64,000 nucleotides of DNA from Pseudonocardia broussonetiae (GCF_013155125.1 NZ_CP053564.1:937501-1001500), one strand, 5' to 3'. Counted from the stretch's first letter, positions 37,716-48,822 are shown. Notes: generated by a model not told the origin, from the letters alone. Program-made: numbers and translations.

Positions 37716-38938
37716 GCACGCCGCTGACGTCGCGCCAGGCCGTGCTGCTCGTGGCCGGCCGCGAGTTCACCACGCAGGTCCGCTCCCGCAGCTTCGTGGT
37801 CGGCCTGCTCATCACGCTGCTGCTGTTCGGCGGCATCGGGCTGCTCGGCAGCTTCCTCTCGGCGCAGTCGTCCACCCCCTCGCTCGGGGTGACGCCCGAG
37901 ACCGAGCAGCTGGTGCCCGCCCTGGAGCAGGCGGCCGCCACGCAGGACCTCGACCTGCGGATCGAGCGCGTCGAGGACGGTCCCGGGCGCGAGCGGGTCG
38001 ACGCCGACGAGCTCGACGCCCTGCTCACCGGCTCGTCCGGGGACTACGAGCTGCTCGGCCGCGACGCCGTCGACTCGTCGGTGCAGGCCGTCGTCGGCAC
38101 CGCGGTGCAGCAGGCGGCGCTGGGGTCCGCGCTGGCCGAGGCCGGCGTCGACCCGGCCCAGCTGGCCCAGCGTTCCCAGGTCACCGTCGACACCCTCCAG
38201 CCGACCGACCCGGACCGCGGCGAGCAGCTCGCGCTCGCGCTGGTCGGCACGATCCTGCTGTTCATCTCGCTGTCGGGATACGGGCAGCTCGTCGCGACCG
38301 GGGTCGTCGAGGAGAAGCAGAGCCGGGTCGTCGAGCTGCTGCTCGCCACGATCAAGCCCTGGCAGCTGCTCGCCGGGAAGGTGCTCGGGCTGGGGGCGGT
38401 CGGGCTGCTCCAGCTCGTGATCCTCGGGGCGATCGGCACGGTTGCGGCGGCCGTGGGCGGCCTGCTCACCGTGCCGGGGGCCGCGGCGGGGATGTTCGCC
38501 ATGGTCGTGCTCTGGTACCTGCTCGGCTTCTTCCTGTTCGCGGCGCTCTACGCGGCGATCGGGTCGACGGTCTCGCGGCAGGAGGAGCTGAACTCGGTGG
38601 TCACGCCGCTGATCTTCGTGCTGCTCATCCCGTTCGTGCTCGTGGTCAACCTGCTGCCCAACGACCCGCGCAACGAGCTCGCCGCGGTGCTCTCGTTCAT
38701 CCCGTTCCTGTCCCAGACGATCATGCCGGCGCGGTACGCGCTGGGCGTCGCGCCGCTGTGGGAGGTCGGGGTGTCGGCGCTGATCGCGCTCGCGGCCGTG
38801 GTCGTCGTGGTGCGGCTGGCCGGGCGGGTGTACCGGAACTCGATCCTGCGCACCGGGGCCCGCGTCGGGCTGGTCGAGGCGCTGCGGGGGTCCGGGCCGC
38901 GGCCGGAGCGTCAGTCGGTGACGAGGTCGAGGGCGTAG
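37712..38938 (+). CDS. ABC transporter permease (NatB-like)
   Basis: 408 residues. One N-terminal membrane helix (about 24-48), a ~130-residue extracytoplasmic domain, and five or six C-terminal helices; the motif VVEEKQSRVVELLLATIKPWQLLAGKVLG is diagnostic of ABC-2/NatB permeases. Partner of the preceding ATPase (ATGA overlap). Its last 28 bp overlap the end of the convergent GH6 gene. Confidence 0.9.
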   Translation: MSTPLTSRQAVLLVAGREFTTQVRSRSFVVGLLITLLLFGGIGLLGSFLSAQSSTPSLGVTPETEQLVPALEQAAATQDLDLRIERVEDGPGRERVDADELDALLTGSSGDYELLGRDAVDSSVQAVVGTAVQQAALGSALAEAGVDPAQLAQRSQVTVDTLQPTDPDRGEQLALALVGTILLFISLSGYGQLVATGVVEEKQSRVVELLLATIKPWQLLAGKVLGLGAVGLLQLVILGAIGTVAAAVGGLLTVPGAAAGMFAMVVLWYLLGFFLFAALYAAIGSTVSRQEELNSVVTPLIFVLLIPFVLVVNLLPNDPRNELAAVLSFIPFLSQTIMPARYALGVAPLWEVGVSALIALAAVVVVVRLAGRVYRNSILRTGARVGLVEALRGSGPRPERQSVTRSRA

Positions 38939-40251
38939 TCGGGGTACCACTGCCCGGCCTCGGGCTCCCCGGGGCGGCACGACCCGTCCGACTCGCCGGG
39001 GCGCTTGATCCAGAGCAGGCCGTCGACCAGCGGGATCCCGCTGTCGAGGGTCGGTGCGGTGCCGAGCAGGCGGTCGGGCGGGTTGCACCACTCCGGCGTG
39101 CCGTCGGTGGGCTCCGGGGCGCGGCCCGCGCCGTTGCGGCTGGTGTCGACGACGAAGCGCACGCCGCCGCCGAGGGCGTCCGACACCGCCGTGCCGTACG
39201 CGACGCTCTCCTCGGTCGTGTAGAAGTTCGCGACGTTGACGCTGAACCCGGCGGCGCGCTCGACCCCGGCGCGCCGCAGCGCCTCGGCGGTGGCGGCGGC
39301 GTCGCCGGTGAAGCCGGGGTTGCCGGCGTCGACGTAGACGCGGGCCCCGGCGGCGGTGAACACGTCGACGGCACCGGCGAGCAGGCCGTAGCGCTCGCCC
39401 CCGTCGTCAGCGCAGCCGGTGAGCTGGTGCGCGATCGCGTCGGGCTCCAGCACCACGATCGCGTCCGAGCCGCCCAGGCCGGCGGCGACGGAGCCGACCC
39501 AGGCGCGGTAGTCGTCGGCGCCGGCGGCGCCCCCGCCGGAGAAGCTGCCGCAGTCGCGGTCGGGGATGTTGTAGGCGACGAACAGCGGGACCGCGCCCGC
39601 CGCGGCGGCCCGGGAGACGTAGTCGGTGACGCGCGCGGTGGCGTCGCCGCCCGCCAGCCACAGCGGGACCGCGCGCTCGGCGATCGCGCCCACGGCATCG
39701 GCGTCGTCGGTGCGGCCCTCGGCGGTCCAGTCGGCGACCTGCTGCGCGGCGGGGGTGTCGGGGTCGACGTAGAGCCCGCCGACCTGCGCGGCGGGCACGG
39801 GCACCAGGCAGCCGGAGGCCGACGCGTCCTGCACGCAGCCGACCTGGCGGGCCTGCGGCGGCGCGGTGCCGGTGGTGGTGGCGGGCGCGCCGAGCGAGAC
39901 GAGGGTCCCGGTGACCGCGATCAGCACCGCGCCCAGCAGGGCGGGCACCTCGAGGGTGAGCAGCGAGCGCCCGCGGGCCGGGCGACGGGCCCCGGAGCGC
40001 GGTTCGGCGGAGCGCGGCTCGGCGGCGCGCGGCTCGGCGGCGCGCGGGGCGGGGACCGCGAAGCGGGGCGGCGCGGCCAGCTCGGCGGCGAGGCGGCGGT
40101 GCACCTCGACCTGCGCGAGCAGGTCCGGGGGCAGCCGATGGGCGGGCCCTCGCTGAGCGGGCACTCGCGGGTCGGGCACGGCGGGCGGACGCGGGTGGAC
40201 GTCGACGGCGCCGGCGCGTGCGCCCACGCCGTCCGGACCGGTCACCCGCAC
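38911..40251 (-). CDS. Glycoside hydrolase family 6 protein, membrane-anchored
   Basis: 446 residues. A ~95-residue Pro/Arg/Ala-rich cytoplasmic segment with repeated AEPR units, one membrane helix (about 97-118), then the GH6 domain. GH6 motifs: NIPDRDCGSFSGG with the general-acid Asp region, VVLEPDAI, YVDAGNPGF, SVNVANFY, CNPPDRLLG and LLWIKRPGESDGSC. Hydrolyses beta-1,4-glucan with inversion; the anchored form suggests a role at the envelope rather than secreted cellulolysis. GTG start at 40251 is uncertain because the N-terminal region is low-complexity. Confidence 0.86.
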   Translation of the reverse strand: MRVTGPDGVGARAGAVDVHPRPPAVPDPRVPAQRGPAHRLPPDLLAQVEVHRRLAAELAAPPRFAVPAPRAAEPRAAEPRSAEPRSGARRPARGRSLLTLEVPALLGAVLIAVTGTLVSLGAPATTTGTAPPQARQVGCVQDASASGCLVPVPAAQVGGLYVDPDTPAAQQVADWTAEGRTDDADAVGAIAERAVPLWLAGGDATARVTDYVSRAAAAGAVPLFVAYNIPDRDCGSFSGGGAAGADDYRAWVGSVAAGLGGSDAIVVLEPDAIAHQLTGCADDGGERYGLLAGAVDVFTAAGARVYVDAGNPGFTGDAAATAEALRRAGVERAAGFSVNVANFYTTEESVAYGTAVSDALGGGVRFVVDTSRNGAGRAPEPTDGTPEWCNPPDRLLGTAPTLDSGIPLVDGLLWIKRPGESDGSCRPGEPEAGQWYPDYALDLVTD

Positions 40252-40380
40252 TCCCCCGTCGCTCGTCGTCCTCCGCAGACTAGATCCGAGAGCGGTGCCG
40301 ATTCGTTACACGAACGGGGCAACGGCACCGCCGTCGACGGTGCGGTGGTCGCGGAGCGTCACCCCGCGAGGCCAGGAGGG

Positions 40381-41191
40381 TCAGGAGGTCCCGCGCCGCC
40401 GGGGCGTGTAGGCCGTGAAACCGGCCGCCTCCGCGTCCTGCGCGGTGCGGAACCACACCTCGGCCCGCGTCCGGCCGAAGTACGGGCTCGACGGCGGGTG
40501 GAACAGCTTGGACTGCGCGTTGCCCTTGATCGTGTACTCCGGACCGGGGGCCGAGCCGTCGGGCAGCGGCGCCGCCGAGCCGGGGCCGTACGACACCGCG
40601 GCGCGCGGCTTCGGCGAGGCCTTCGGAGTCTTCCGGGCCGGGGACTTCGCCGTGGCCTGCGGGGAGGTGGCCAGCGGCCGCGCCTTCGGCGTCGGGCGGG
40701 GGGTGGGGCTGGGCTTGGGCCGGGCGGCCGGCTGGGACGCCGCCGCCAGCGACGGCGGCTCCCCCGGCGCGACCGGCGGCATGGCCGCGGGCGGGGCGGG
40801 GGGCGCGGCGGGGGGCGGGAGCCGGGGAGGTGGCGGGCGGGGCGGCCGCGGGCGGGGACGGGGGCGTCGGCGGGGTCTGCGCTGCGGCCGAGGCTGGCGG
40901 GGCGGCCGTGGGCGGGGACACGACCGGGGGCGTCGGCGGCGGCACGGGCGCCGCGGTCGCCACCGGCGGGGACGGGGGCGTCGGCGCCGGGGCAGGCGGT
41001 GCGGCCGGAGCAGGGGGCGCGACCGGGGCCGGGGGACGGCCGTTCGGGCGCGCGGGCTCCGGCGTGTAGGAGGTCCAGACGTCGTCCTCGCCGGCGGAGC
41101 GGCGGCGGGCCAGCGCCCACGCACCGGCTCCGAGCAGGACGGCCGGGACGATCCAGCGACCACGGCGGCGGGACGTGCGGGCGTCGCTCAC
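40381..41191 (-). pseudogene. Sunset-domain membrane protein, frameshifted in the Pro-rich linker
   Basis: The 5' part (from GTG 41191; GGGGAG upstream) encodes a membrane helix (RWIVPAVLLGAGAWAL) and a long Ala/Pro linker; the 3' part, in the next frame, encodes a linker rich in Pro/Lys and a C-terminal domain (YTIKGNAQSKLFHPPSS, YFGRTRAEVWFRTAQDAEAAGF) matching the actinobacterial sunset domain of ArfC-like channel-accessory proteins. Neither frame alone makes a sensible protein. Removing one base from either six-G run on the plus strand (40798-40803 or 40810-40815) fuses the halves. Sequencing error, slippage or true inactivation cannot be told apart here. Confidence 0.65.
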
Positions 41192-41286
41192 AGGTTCTGC
41201 TCCCCTCGCGTGCGTGACGACGACCGTACCGTCCGCCACCGGAGCCCCTGCCGCCACATGCCCGCCGCCCGGTCAGCACCATCGCC

Positions 41287-42672
41287 TCAGCGCCGCGCCT
41301 CCTTCACCCGGTCGTACCGGGCCAGCGCCTCCAGCCGCTCGGCCTTGTGGTCGACCATCGGCTCCGGGTACCCCTCCGGCACGCCGTCGGGCAGCGCCCA
41401 CGGCTGGTGCACCGCCTTGCCCGGCACGCCGCGCAGCTCCGGGACGAACCTCCGGACGTACTCGCCGTCGGGGTCGAACTTCTCCCCCTGCGTGATCGGG
41501 TTGAACACGCGGAAGTACGGCGAGGCGTCGGTCCCGCTGCCCGCCGTCCACTGCCACCCGTGCTGGTTGGACGCCAGGTCGCCGTCGACCAGGTAGCGCA
41601 TGAAGTGCCGCGCGCCCAGCCACCACGGCAGGTGCAGGTCCTTCACCAGGAAGCTCGCGACGATCATGCGGACGCGGTTGTGCACCCACGCCTGCTCGCG
41701 CAGCTGCCGCATCCCGGCGTCGACGATCGGGAACCCGGTGCGCCCCTCGGCCCACCGGTCGAACGACACGCGCGCGGCGGCACCGGACGCGAGCGGCAGG
41801 GCGTCGAAGGAGCGGTCGTAGTTGCCGCGGGCGGAGTCGGGGCGCTGGAACAGGACGTCGGCGTAGAACTCGCGCCAGGCGATCTCGGTGCGGTAGGACT
41901 CGACGGAGTCGCTGCGGCGCTTCGCGAGGTCGGCCAGCTGCGTGCGCGGGTGCACGAGCCCGTACTTGAGGTACACCGACATGCGCGAGGTGCCGGGCTT
42001 GTCGGGGCGGTTGCGGGCGTCGGCGTAGTCGTCGACGTCGTCGAGGAACTCCCGCCAGCGCGCCAGCGCCGCGTCCTCCGAGGCCTCGGGCAGCGCGGCG
42101 TCGACCGGGTCGTCGTCGGGGATCCGCACCGCCCGCGGCCCGCCGACCTTCTCCGCCGGGTCCAGCCACGTCACGGTCGACGCGTCGGTGTCGGCCGGTG
42201 CGCGCCACCCGTGGTCCGCCCACACCCGACGGAACGGCGTGAACACGCGGAACGGCTCGCCGTCGGCCTTGCGCACGCGACCGGGTGCCACCGCGTACGG
42301 CGAGCCCGTGCGCACGAGCGCGCGCCCGTCGGCGGCCAGCGCCTGCTCGACCGCCTCGTCGCGGCGCGTGCCGTAGGGCCCGAAGTCGGCGGCGACGTGC
42401 ACCGTGGCGGCGCCGACGGCCGCCGCGACCCGCGGCACGGCGTCGGCCGGGTCGCCCTTCACGACGAGCAGCCGCCCGCCGAGCGCCTCGTCGAGGCTGC
42501 GCAGCGCCCGGAACAGGAACGTGCGCCGGGGCGCGCCGGACGGCGTCAGCAGGGCGGGGTCGAGCACGAACAGGGCCAGCGCGCGCGGGGCGGCGTCCGC
42601 GGCGGCGAGGAACGTCGGCTGGTCGTGGACCCGCAGGTCGCGCCGGAACCAGACGACCGAGGCGTCCGTCAT
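41287..42672 (-). CDS. phrB: Deoxyribodipyrimidine photolyase
   Basis: 461 residues, class I photolyase that splits cyclobutane pyrimidine dimers with FADH- and blue light. N-terminal Rossmann-like antenna domain (VVWFRRDLRVHDQP), C-terminal FAD domain with TSRMSVYLKYGLVHPR, WREFYADVLF, GFPIVDAGMRQLREQAWVHNRVRM and the WxxTxxxWQWT-type segment HGWQWTAGSGTDASPYFRVFNP. Start 8 nt after TAGCGT, so near-leaderless. Divergent from the TerD gene. Confidence 0.95.
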   Translation of the reverse strand: MTDASVVWFRRDLRVHDQPTFLAAADAAPRALALFVLDPALLTPSGAPRRTFLFRALRSLDEALGGRLLVVKGDPADAVPRVAAAVGAATVHVAADFGPYGTRRDEAVEQALAADGRALVRTGSPYAVAPGRVRKADGEPFRVFTPFRRVWADHGWRAPADTDASTVTWLDPAEKVGGPRAVRIPDDDPVDAALPEASEDAALARWREFLDDVDDYADARNRPDKPGTSRMSVYLKYGLVHPRTQLADLAKRRSDSVESYRTEIAWREFYADVLFQRPDSARGNYDRSFDALPLASGAAARVSFDRWAEGRTGFPIVDAGMRQLREQAWVHNRVRMIVASFLVKDLHLPWWLGARHFMRYLVDGDLASNQHGWQWTAGSGTDASPYFRVFNPITQGEKFDPDGEYVRRFVPELRGVPGKAVHQPWALPDGVPEGYPEPMVDHKAERLEALARYDRVKEARR

Positions 42673-42741
42673 GCGTTCGGACGCTAGCGGCGATCACGGG
42701 GGCCCGCCCGCCGGATGGACCGGTCGTGGCAGATTCGCCCC

Positions 42742-44013
42742 GTGGACGTGACGAAGGGTTCCCGCACCGACCTCACCGCCTCCCGCTACGTCGTCGACGT
42801 CGGCGGCGCGGGCGGTCTCGTCGACATCGCCGCGGTGCTGCTCGGCGCCGACGGCCGCGTCCGCACCGACGACGACCTGGTGTTCTTCAACAACCCGCGG
42901 CAGCCCGGGGTGGCGCTGACCGGGGGCGGTGCCGTCGAGATCGACCTCGACGCGGTGCCCGCCGACGTGCAGCGCGTGCTGGTCACCGGCAGCACGGAGG
43001 CGCAGGGCGCGCGGTTCGGCGACGTCGGCGACGTGGTGGTCGGCGTGCGGGGGCCGGGCCAGGAGATCCGCTTCACCCCCGGCGGGCTGAGCAGCGAGAC
43101 GGTCCTGCAGATGGTCGCGCTCTACCGGCGCGGCTCCGGCTGGCGGCTCGACGCGATCGGGCAGGGCTACAGCGCCGGGCTCGCCGCGTTCGCCACCGAG
43201 CACGGCATCGAGGTCGACGAGCCGGAGCCCGCGGCGGTCGAGCCGGTCGCGGCGGCGGCACCGGCGCCCGTCCGGATGGAGAAGGTCTCCATCTCGCTGA
43301 CGAAGGACTCCCCCGACCGCACCGCCCGCATCGACCTGCGCAAGAGCGGCGGCGAGCCCGGCTGGGTGCTCACCGTCGGGCTGGAGTGGGACGGGCGCGG
43401 TGCCGTCTACGACCGCGACGGCCGCATCACCCGCTACGGGAAGGGCGACCTCGACGTCTACTTCCTCTGCCGCAACGAGGAGACCGACGAGTTCGTGGTG
43501 ATCAGCGGCGAGCCCGGGCACCAGGGCCGCCTCGACACCTGGCCGCACATCCACCACTCCGGCGACAGCCGCGGCCCGGGGCGGGGCGGCGGCCCGGCCG
43601 TCGAGCAGGTGGAGATGACGCCCACCGAGAACGGCGACCTGCTCGTGAACGTCTACCAGAGCGTCGACAACGGCGGCGGGGCGATCGACGCCTTCGGCCG
43701 CCCGCGCATCGCCATCCGCTACGGGCGCGCCGGCCGCGACGGCAAGCCGGGGCCGGACGCCGACGAGGTCCTCGTGCACGTCGGCAACGGCAAGAACTCG
43801 TTCTGGGCCACCGTCGCGCACATCGACGTGCAGGACGGGATCCTCACCGTCGACGGCGAGACCCGCTACAGCAAGCTGTTCAGCGAGCGGATGCCCGGGC
43901 TCGACACGAAGGGCCGCTGGGTGGCCAAGCCGAAGGGCGGCCCGGTGGGGCGCAGCAAGAAGGCGTTCGGGCAGGGGCTCTCGGCGTACGAGGGGCGCTG
44001 CCAGCCCGGCTGA
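42742..44013 (+). CDS. TerD family (tellurite-resistance/stress) protein
   Basis: 423 residues. First TerD domain about 1-165, with VDVGGAGGLVDIAAVLLGADGRVRTDDDLVFFNNP and a VGVRGPGQEI-like calcium loop region; a hinge rich in Pro/Ala near residue 180; then a second beta-rich domain with QSVDNGGGAIDAF and GKNSFWATVAHID. TerD domains bind calcium and act in envelope stress and phage/tellurite resistance networks. No other ter genes are nearby. GTG start with a CAGATT 6 nt upstream; the upstream in-frame GTG at 42715 is less likely. Confidence 0.8.
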   Translation: MDVTKGSRTDLTASRYVVDVGGAGGLVDIAAVLLGADGRVRTDDDLVFFNNPRQPGVALTGGGAVEIDLDAVPADVQRVLVTGSTEAQGARFGDVGDVVVGVRGPGQEIRFTPGGLSSETVLQMVALYRRGSGWRLDAIGQGYSAGLAAFATEHGIEVDEPEPAAVEPVAAAAPAPVRMEKVSISLTKDSPDRTARIDLRKSGGEPGWVLTVGLEWDGRGAVYDRDGRITRYGKGDLDVYFLCRNEETDEFVVISGEPGHQGRLDTWPHIHHSGDSRGPGRGGGPAVEQVEMTPTENGDLLVNVYQSVDNGGGAIDAFGRPRIAIRYGRAGRDGKPGPDADEVLVHVGNGKNSFWATVAHIDVQDGILTVDGETRYSKLFSERMPGLDTKGRWVAKPKGGPVGRSKKAFGQGLSAYEGRCQPG

Positions 44014-44053
44014 CCCGGCGGGAGGTGCGCCGCCGGGCCGGCCGGAGGGGAGG

Positions 44054-45355
<1,302 letters not shown>

Positions 45356-45463
45356 GTGGAGGTTCCCTCACACTCGCGTGGTCCAAGTCGGTTGCCGTCA
45401 CGCTAGTGCGCCGGGGCCCCGGTGTGCTGGGCAGAGGTTCCACATCACGCGAGGAGTCACCGG

Positions 45464-46477
45464 ATGGCGCGGTACGGCACGCAGTTCGGACCGGACACCA
45501 CGTTCCTGGGCGTGCCGCCGTGCGACTGGTCCGACCCGGCCACGTACGCGGGCGCGCAGGTCGTCGTCCTCGGGGCCCCCTTCGACGGCGGGACGTCGCA
45601 CCGGCCGGGCACCCGGTTCGGCCCGCAGTACATCCGGCAGTCCTGCTACCTGCCCCACGACGGGTCGCGGCCCTCCCTGGCGCTGCGCGTCGACGGCCTG
45701 CGCGACCTGGCCGTGCACGACGCCGGCGACGTCGAGATGTTCTCCGGCGACGCCGAGCGCTCGGTCCGCGACCTGCAGGAGGCGGTGCACGCCATCGCGG
45801 CGACCGGGGCCGTCCCGCTGGTGCTCGGCGGGGACCACACGATCGCGTGGCCCGACGCGGCCGGCGTCGCCCAGCACGTGGGACGGGGACGCGTGTCGAT
45901 GATCCACTTCGACGCGCACGCCGACACCGGCGACATCGAGTTCGGCTCGCTCGTCGGCCACGGCCAACCGATGCGCCGGCTCATCGAGTCCGGCGCACTG
46001 CGCGGCGACCGGTTCCTGCAGATCGGGCTGCGCGGCTACTGGCCGGGGCCCGACACGCTGGCGTGGATGGCCGAGCAGGGCATGCGCTCCTACGAGATGA
46101 CCGAGATCGTCGCCCGCGGCCTCGACGAGTGCCTCACCGAGGCCTCCGCCACCGCCGTCGACGACTGCGACGGGGTGTTCCTCTCGGTCGACATCGACGT
46201 CTGCGACCCCGGCCACGCCCCGGGCACCGGCACGCCCGAGCCCGGCGGTCTCACCGCCCGCCAGCTCCTCGACGCCGTGCGCCGCCTGGCCTACGAGCTG
46301 CCGCTGGTCGGCGTCGACGTCGTGGAGGTCTCGCCGCCCTACGACCACGCCGAGATCACCTCGTTCCTGGCCAACCGCGTGGTCCTGGAGGTGCTCTCGG
46401 GCATGGCCCGCCGCCGCCGCGACGCCGCCGACGGCACCACCTGGGACCCCCGGCAGCCGCTGCTGGACGGCCGGTAG
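45464..46477 (+). CDS. Agmatinase/ureohydrolase family protein
   Basis: 337 residues. Two-manganese ureohydrolase motifs: VLGGDHTIAWP, HFDAHADTGD and SVDIDVCDPGHAPGTGTPEPGG. Hydrolyses agmatine or another guanidino compound (guanidinobutyrate, proclavaminate type) to urea and the amine. GAGGAG precedes the ATG at 45464. Substrate choice within the family is not determinable by eye. Divergent from gltA. Confidence 0.9.
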   Translation: MARYGTQFGPDTTFLGVPPCDWSDPATYAGAQVVVLGAPFDGGTSHRPGTRFGPQYIRQSCYLPHDGSRPSLALRVDGLRDLAVHDAGDVEMFSGDAERSVRDLQEAVHAIAATGAVPLVLGGDHTIAWPDAAGVAQHVGRGRVSMIHFDAHADTGDIEFGSLVGHGQPMRRLIESGALRGDRFLQIGLRGYWPGPDTLAWMAEQGMRSYEMTEIVARGLDECLTEASATAVDDCDGVFLSVDIDVCDPGHAPGTGTPEPGGLTARQLLDAVRRLAYELPLVGVDVVEVSPPYDHAEITSFLANRVVLEVLSGMARRRRDAADGTTWDPRQPLLDGR

Positions 46478-46490
46478 CGCTCCGCTGCTC

Positions 46491-47831
46491 TCAGGCGGTG
46501 GGCCCGCGGTAGCTCCAGAACACCGGGTAGCGGCGCACGACGAGCAGGGCCAGCACCACGACGGCCACACCGCCCGCGACGACGGCCGGTCCCGGGCCGG
46601 CGACCGCGGCGGCCGGCCCGTGCCACATGTCGGCCACCCGCGGCCCGCCCGCCACGACCACGATGAACACGCCCTGCATCCGCCCGCGCATCTCGTCGGT
46701 GGCCACGGTCTGCAGCATCGACGACCGGTAGACCGAGCTGACGAGGTCGGCCGCCCCGCCGACGGCGAGGAACACCACCGCGAGCCACAGCGAGCTCGTC
46801 AGCCCGAACAGCGCGATCGCCACGCCCCACACGCAGATCGCGACCGTCACCGCGACACCTTGGCGGCGCACCCTCTGCAGCCAGCCGGAGAACAGCCCGG
46901 CCAGGACCATGCCGATCGGGATGGCCGCGAACAGCAGGCCGAGCGCGGGGCCGCCGCCGGGCGGGTCGCCGAAGACGGTCTGCGACATCTCGGGGAACAC
47001 GATCCGCGGCATCCCGAACGCCATCGCCACGATGTCGATGAGGAACGACACCAGCAGCACCGGGTAGGCGGCGGCGTAGCGGAAGCCGTCGGTGATCTCG
47101 CGCAGTCCGGCCCTCCGCTTCGCGGCCCCGGCCGGCAGCGGCCCCGGCGGCACGGCGGGCAGGCGCCAGGTGGCCCAGAGCGTGGCCAGCAGCGCGATCG
47201 CGTCGAGCAGGTAGAGCATCGGGAGGCCGATGACCGGGATGAGGACGCCCGCGAGCAGCGGCCCGGCGATGGCCCCGATCTGCGCGACGGTCATGTTCAG
47301 CGCGTTGGCCGCGGGCAGCTGCTCGGCCGGGAGCAGGCGCGGGATCACCGCGTTGCGGGTGGGCTGGTTGACCGCGAGCAGGCCCGACTGCACCGCGAAC
47401 AGCACGAGGATCAGCCACACCCCGCCGACGCCGGTGGCCGAGGTGACCCACAGCAGCAGCGAGCTCGCGGCGATGCCGGAGCCGGTGACGAGCAGCAGGG
47501 TGCGCCGGTCGACCGCGTCGGCGATCGCGCCGCCCCACAGCCCGAACACCACGAGCGGCACCAGCCCGAACAGGCCGGTCAGCCCGACCCAGGCCGAGGA
47601 CCCGGTGAGCTGGTAGATCTGCGTCGGCACGGCGACGACCGACAGCTGCGCCCCGATGATCGTGACGACCCCGGCCAGCCACAGCCGGCGGTAGGACGGC
47701 GTGGCGAGCGGCCGGGTGTCGGCCAGCACCCCGCGCAGCCGGGCCAGCCGCCGGGTGGGCGGGTCGGCGGCGACGGGGGCGGTCGGCTGCTCCGGCCGGT
47801 GCGGTTCGGTGGGTTCGTCCGGCGCAGGCAC
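46491..47831 (-). CDS. MFS transporter (EntS-like exporter family)
   Basis: 446 residues, 12 helices. PSYRRLWLAGVVTIIGAQLSVVAVPTQIYQLTGSSAWVGL at the start is typical of the MFS_3/EntS group; AVNQPTRNAVIPRLLP and DEMRGRMQGVF are conserved. Exports small molecules such as siderophores or drugs; substrate unknown. GTG at 47831 gives a ~50-residue hydrophilic N-terminus. Downstream of pdxH on the same strand. Confidence 0.88.
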   Translation of the reverse strand: MPAPDEPTEPHRPEQPTAPVAADPPTRRLARLRGVLADTRPLATPSYRRLWLAGVVTIIGAQLSVVAVPTQIYQLTGSSAWVGLTGLFGLVPLVVFGLWGGAIADAVDRRTLLLVTGSGIAASSLLLWVTSATGVGGVWLILVLFAVQSGLLAVNQPTRNAVIPRLLPAEQLPAANALNMTVAQIGAIAGPLLAGVLIPVIGLPMLYLLDAIALLATLWATWRLPAVPPGPLPAGAAKRRAGLREITDGFRYAAAYPVLLVSFLIDIVAMAFGMPRIVFPEMSQTVFGDPPGGGPALGLLFAAIPIGMVLAGLFSGWLQRVRRQGVAVTVAICVWGVAIALFGLTSSLWLAVVFLAVGGAADLVSSVYRSSMLQTVATDEMRGRMQGVFIVVVAGGPRVADMWHGPAAAVAGPGPAVVAGGVAVVVLALLVVRRYPVFWSYRGPTA

Positions 47832-47883
47832 GGATCCAGGATTACCACGTGACCGGCGGGCCGACCCGCCCGGTCGGGAGCGA

Positions 47884-47919
47884 CCGGTCAGGGGCGACCT
47901 GTCAGGGGGCTTCCGGTCA
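47884..47919. repeat. Degenerate tandem repeats around the pdxH stop
   Basis: Three copies of a GGTCAGGGG-like unit at 14-15 nt spacing (TCA at 47888, 47902 and 47917). The last contains the pdxH stop; the one at 47902 is in frame with it, so a read-through ribosome would meet a second TGA five codons later. Confidence 0.6.
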
Positions 47920-48561
47920 GGGGGCGAGCCGGCGCACGGTCCAGCGGCGGTCGCGGTCGGCCTCGAATCGCAGGCGGTCGTGCATCCGGTTGGTGCGGCC
48001 CTGCCAGAACTCGACCTGGTCGGGGACGATCCGCCACCCGCCCCAGTGCGGCGGCACCGGCACCGGACCGTCGCCGAAGCGCTGGGTGACGCCGGCGAGG
48101 GCGTCGTCGAGGACGCGGCGGTCGCGCACCCGCACGGACTGGGCCGACGCCCACGCCCCGAGCTGCGAGCCCCGCGGACGCGTCTCCCAGTAGGCGAGGG
48201 TCTCCGCCGCGGTGACCGCCTCCACCGTGCCGCGCACGTGCGCCTGCCGGTGCTGGGCGTACCAGGGGAAGGTCGCGCTCGCGTAGCGCGTCGCGCGCAG
48301 GTCGTGGCTCTTCGCCGAGGTGTAGTTGGTGTAGAAGACGACACCGCGCTCGTCGAGGCCCTTGCAGAGCACGGTGCGCGAGGTGGGACGGCCGTCCGGG
48401 CCGGCGGTGGCGAGCACCATCGCGTTGGCCTCGACGACCCCGTCGGCCTGCGCGGCGGCGAGCCAGCCCGCGAGCTGCTCGTGCCAGGTGGGGGCGAGGT
48501 CCCCGACGTCGAAGCCCTCGGATCGGTAGTCGACCCGCATTCCCGCCAGCTGATCCGTCAT
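47917..48561 (-). CDS. pdxH: Pyridoxamine 5'-phosphate oxidase
   Basis: 214 residues. FMN enzyme oxidising PNP/PMP to PLP. Motifs: NAMVLATAGPDGRPTSRTVLCKGLDERG, FYTNYTSAKSHDL, FPWYAQHRQAHVRG and the C-terminal RTNRMHDRLRF. GGGAGGC precedes the ATG, and TACGGT (48592-48587) is 25 nt upstream. Close to serC, which uses PLP. Confidence 0.94.
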   Translation of the reverse strand: MTDQLAGMRVDYRSEGFDVGDLAPTWHEQLAGWLAAAQADGVVEANAMVLATAGPDGRPTSRTVLCKGLDERGVVFYTNYTSAKSHDLRATRYASATFPWYAQHRQAHVRGTVEAVTAAETLAYWETRPRGSQLGAWASAQSVRVRDRRVLDDALAGVTQRFGDGPVPVPPHWGGWRIVPDQVEFWQGRTNRMHDRLRFEADRDRRWTVRRLAP

Positions 48562-48822
48562 CGTGCCTCCCGGTGACCCGCCCGCGACCGTAGGTGCCCG
48601 GGCCGGGTCGGCGACACCCCCGGTGACAGAAGCCACCCGCCTGCCGTGTTGCCCCGGTGCCGTCGCGGCGGGCACTGTGACGCCAACTGCGCCCGCCGCA
48701 CTGGGCGGGTCGCGGTTCGCGCACGTCCGGGGCACCCGAGCCGGATATGGGCGTGCTCCGGCCGACGATGCCACCGGTGTCGACCGGGGTGTCCGATGTC
48801 GGGGATCACACGAGGAGGACGC
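48562..48822. other. pdxH-citA divergent intergenic region
   Basis: 261 bp, no gene. A pdxH -10 (TACGGT) lies near the left end and the citA ribosome site AGGAGG at 48813-48818. A GATATG at about 48744 may be a citA -10. A hairpin-forming GGCGGGC...GCCCGCC pair lies around 48670-48700. No conserved riboswitch is recognised. Confidence 0.4.

Noticed and set aside
45411..45422. Perfect palindrome CCGGGGCCCCGG upstream of gltA
   Set aside because: Short, pure G/C, and expected by chance in DNA of this composition.
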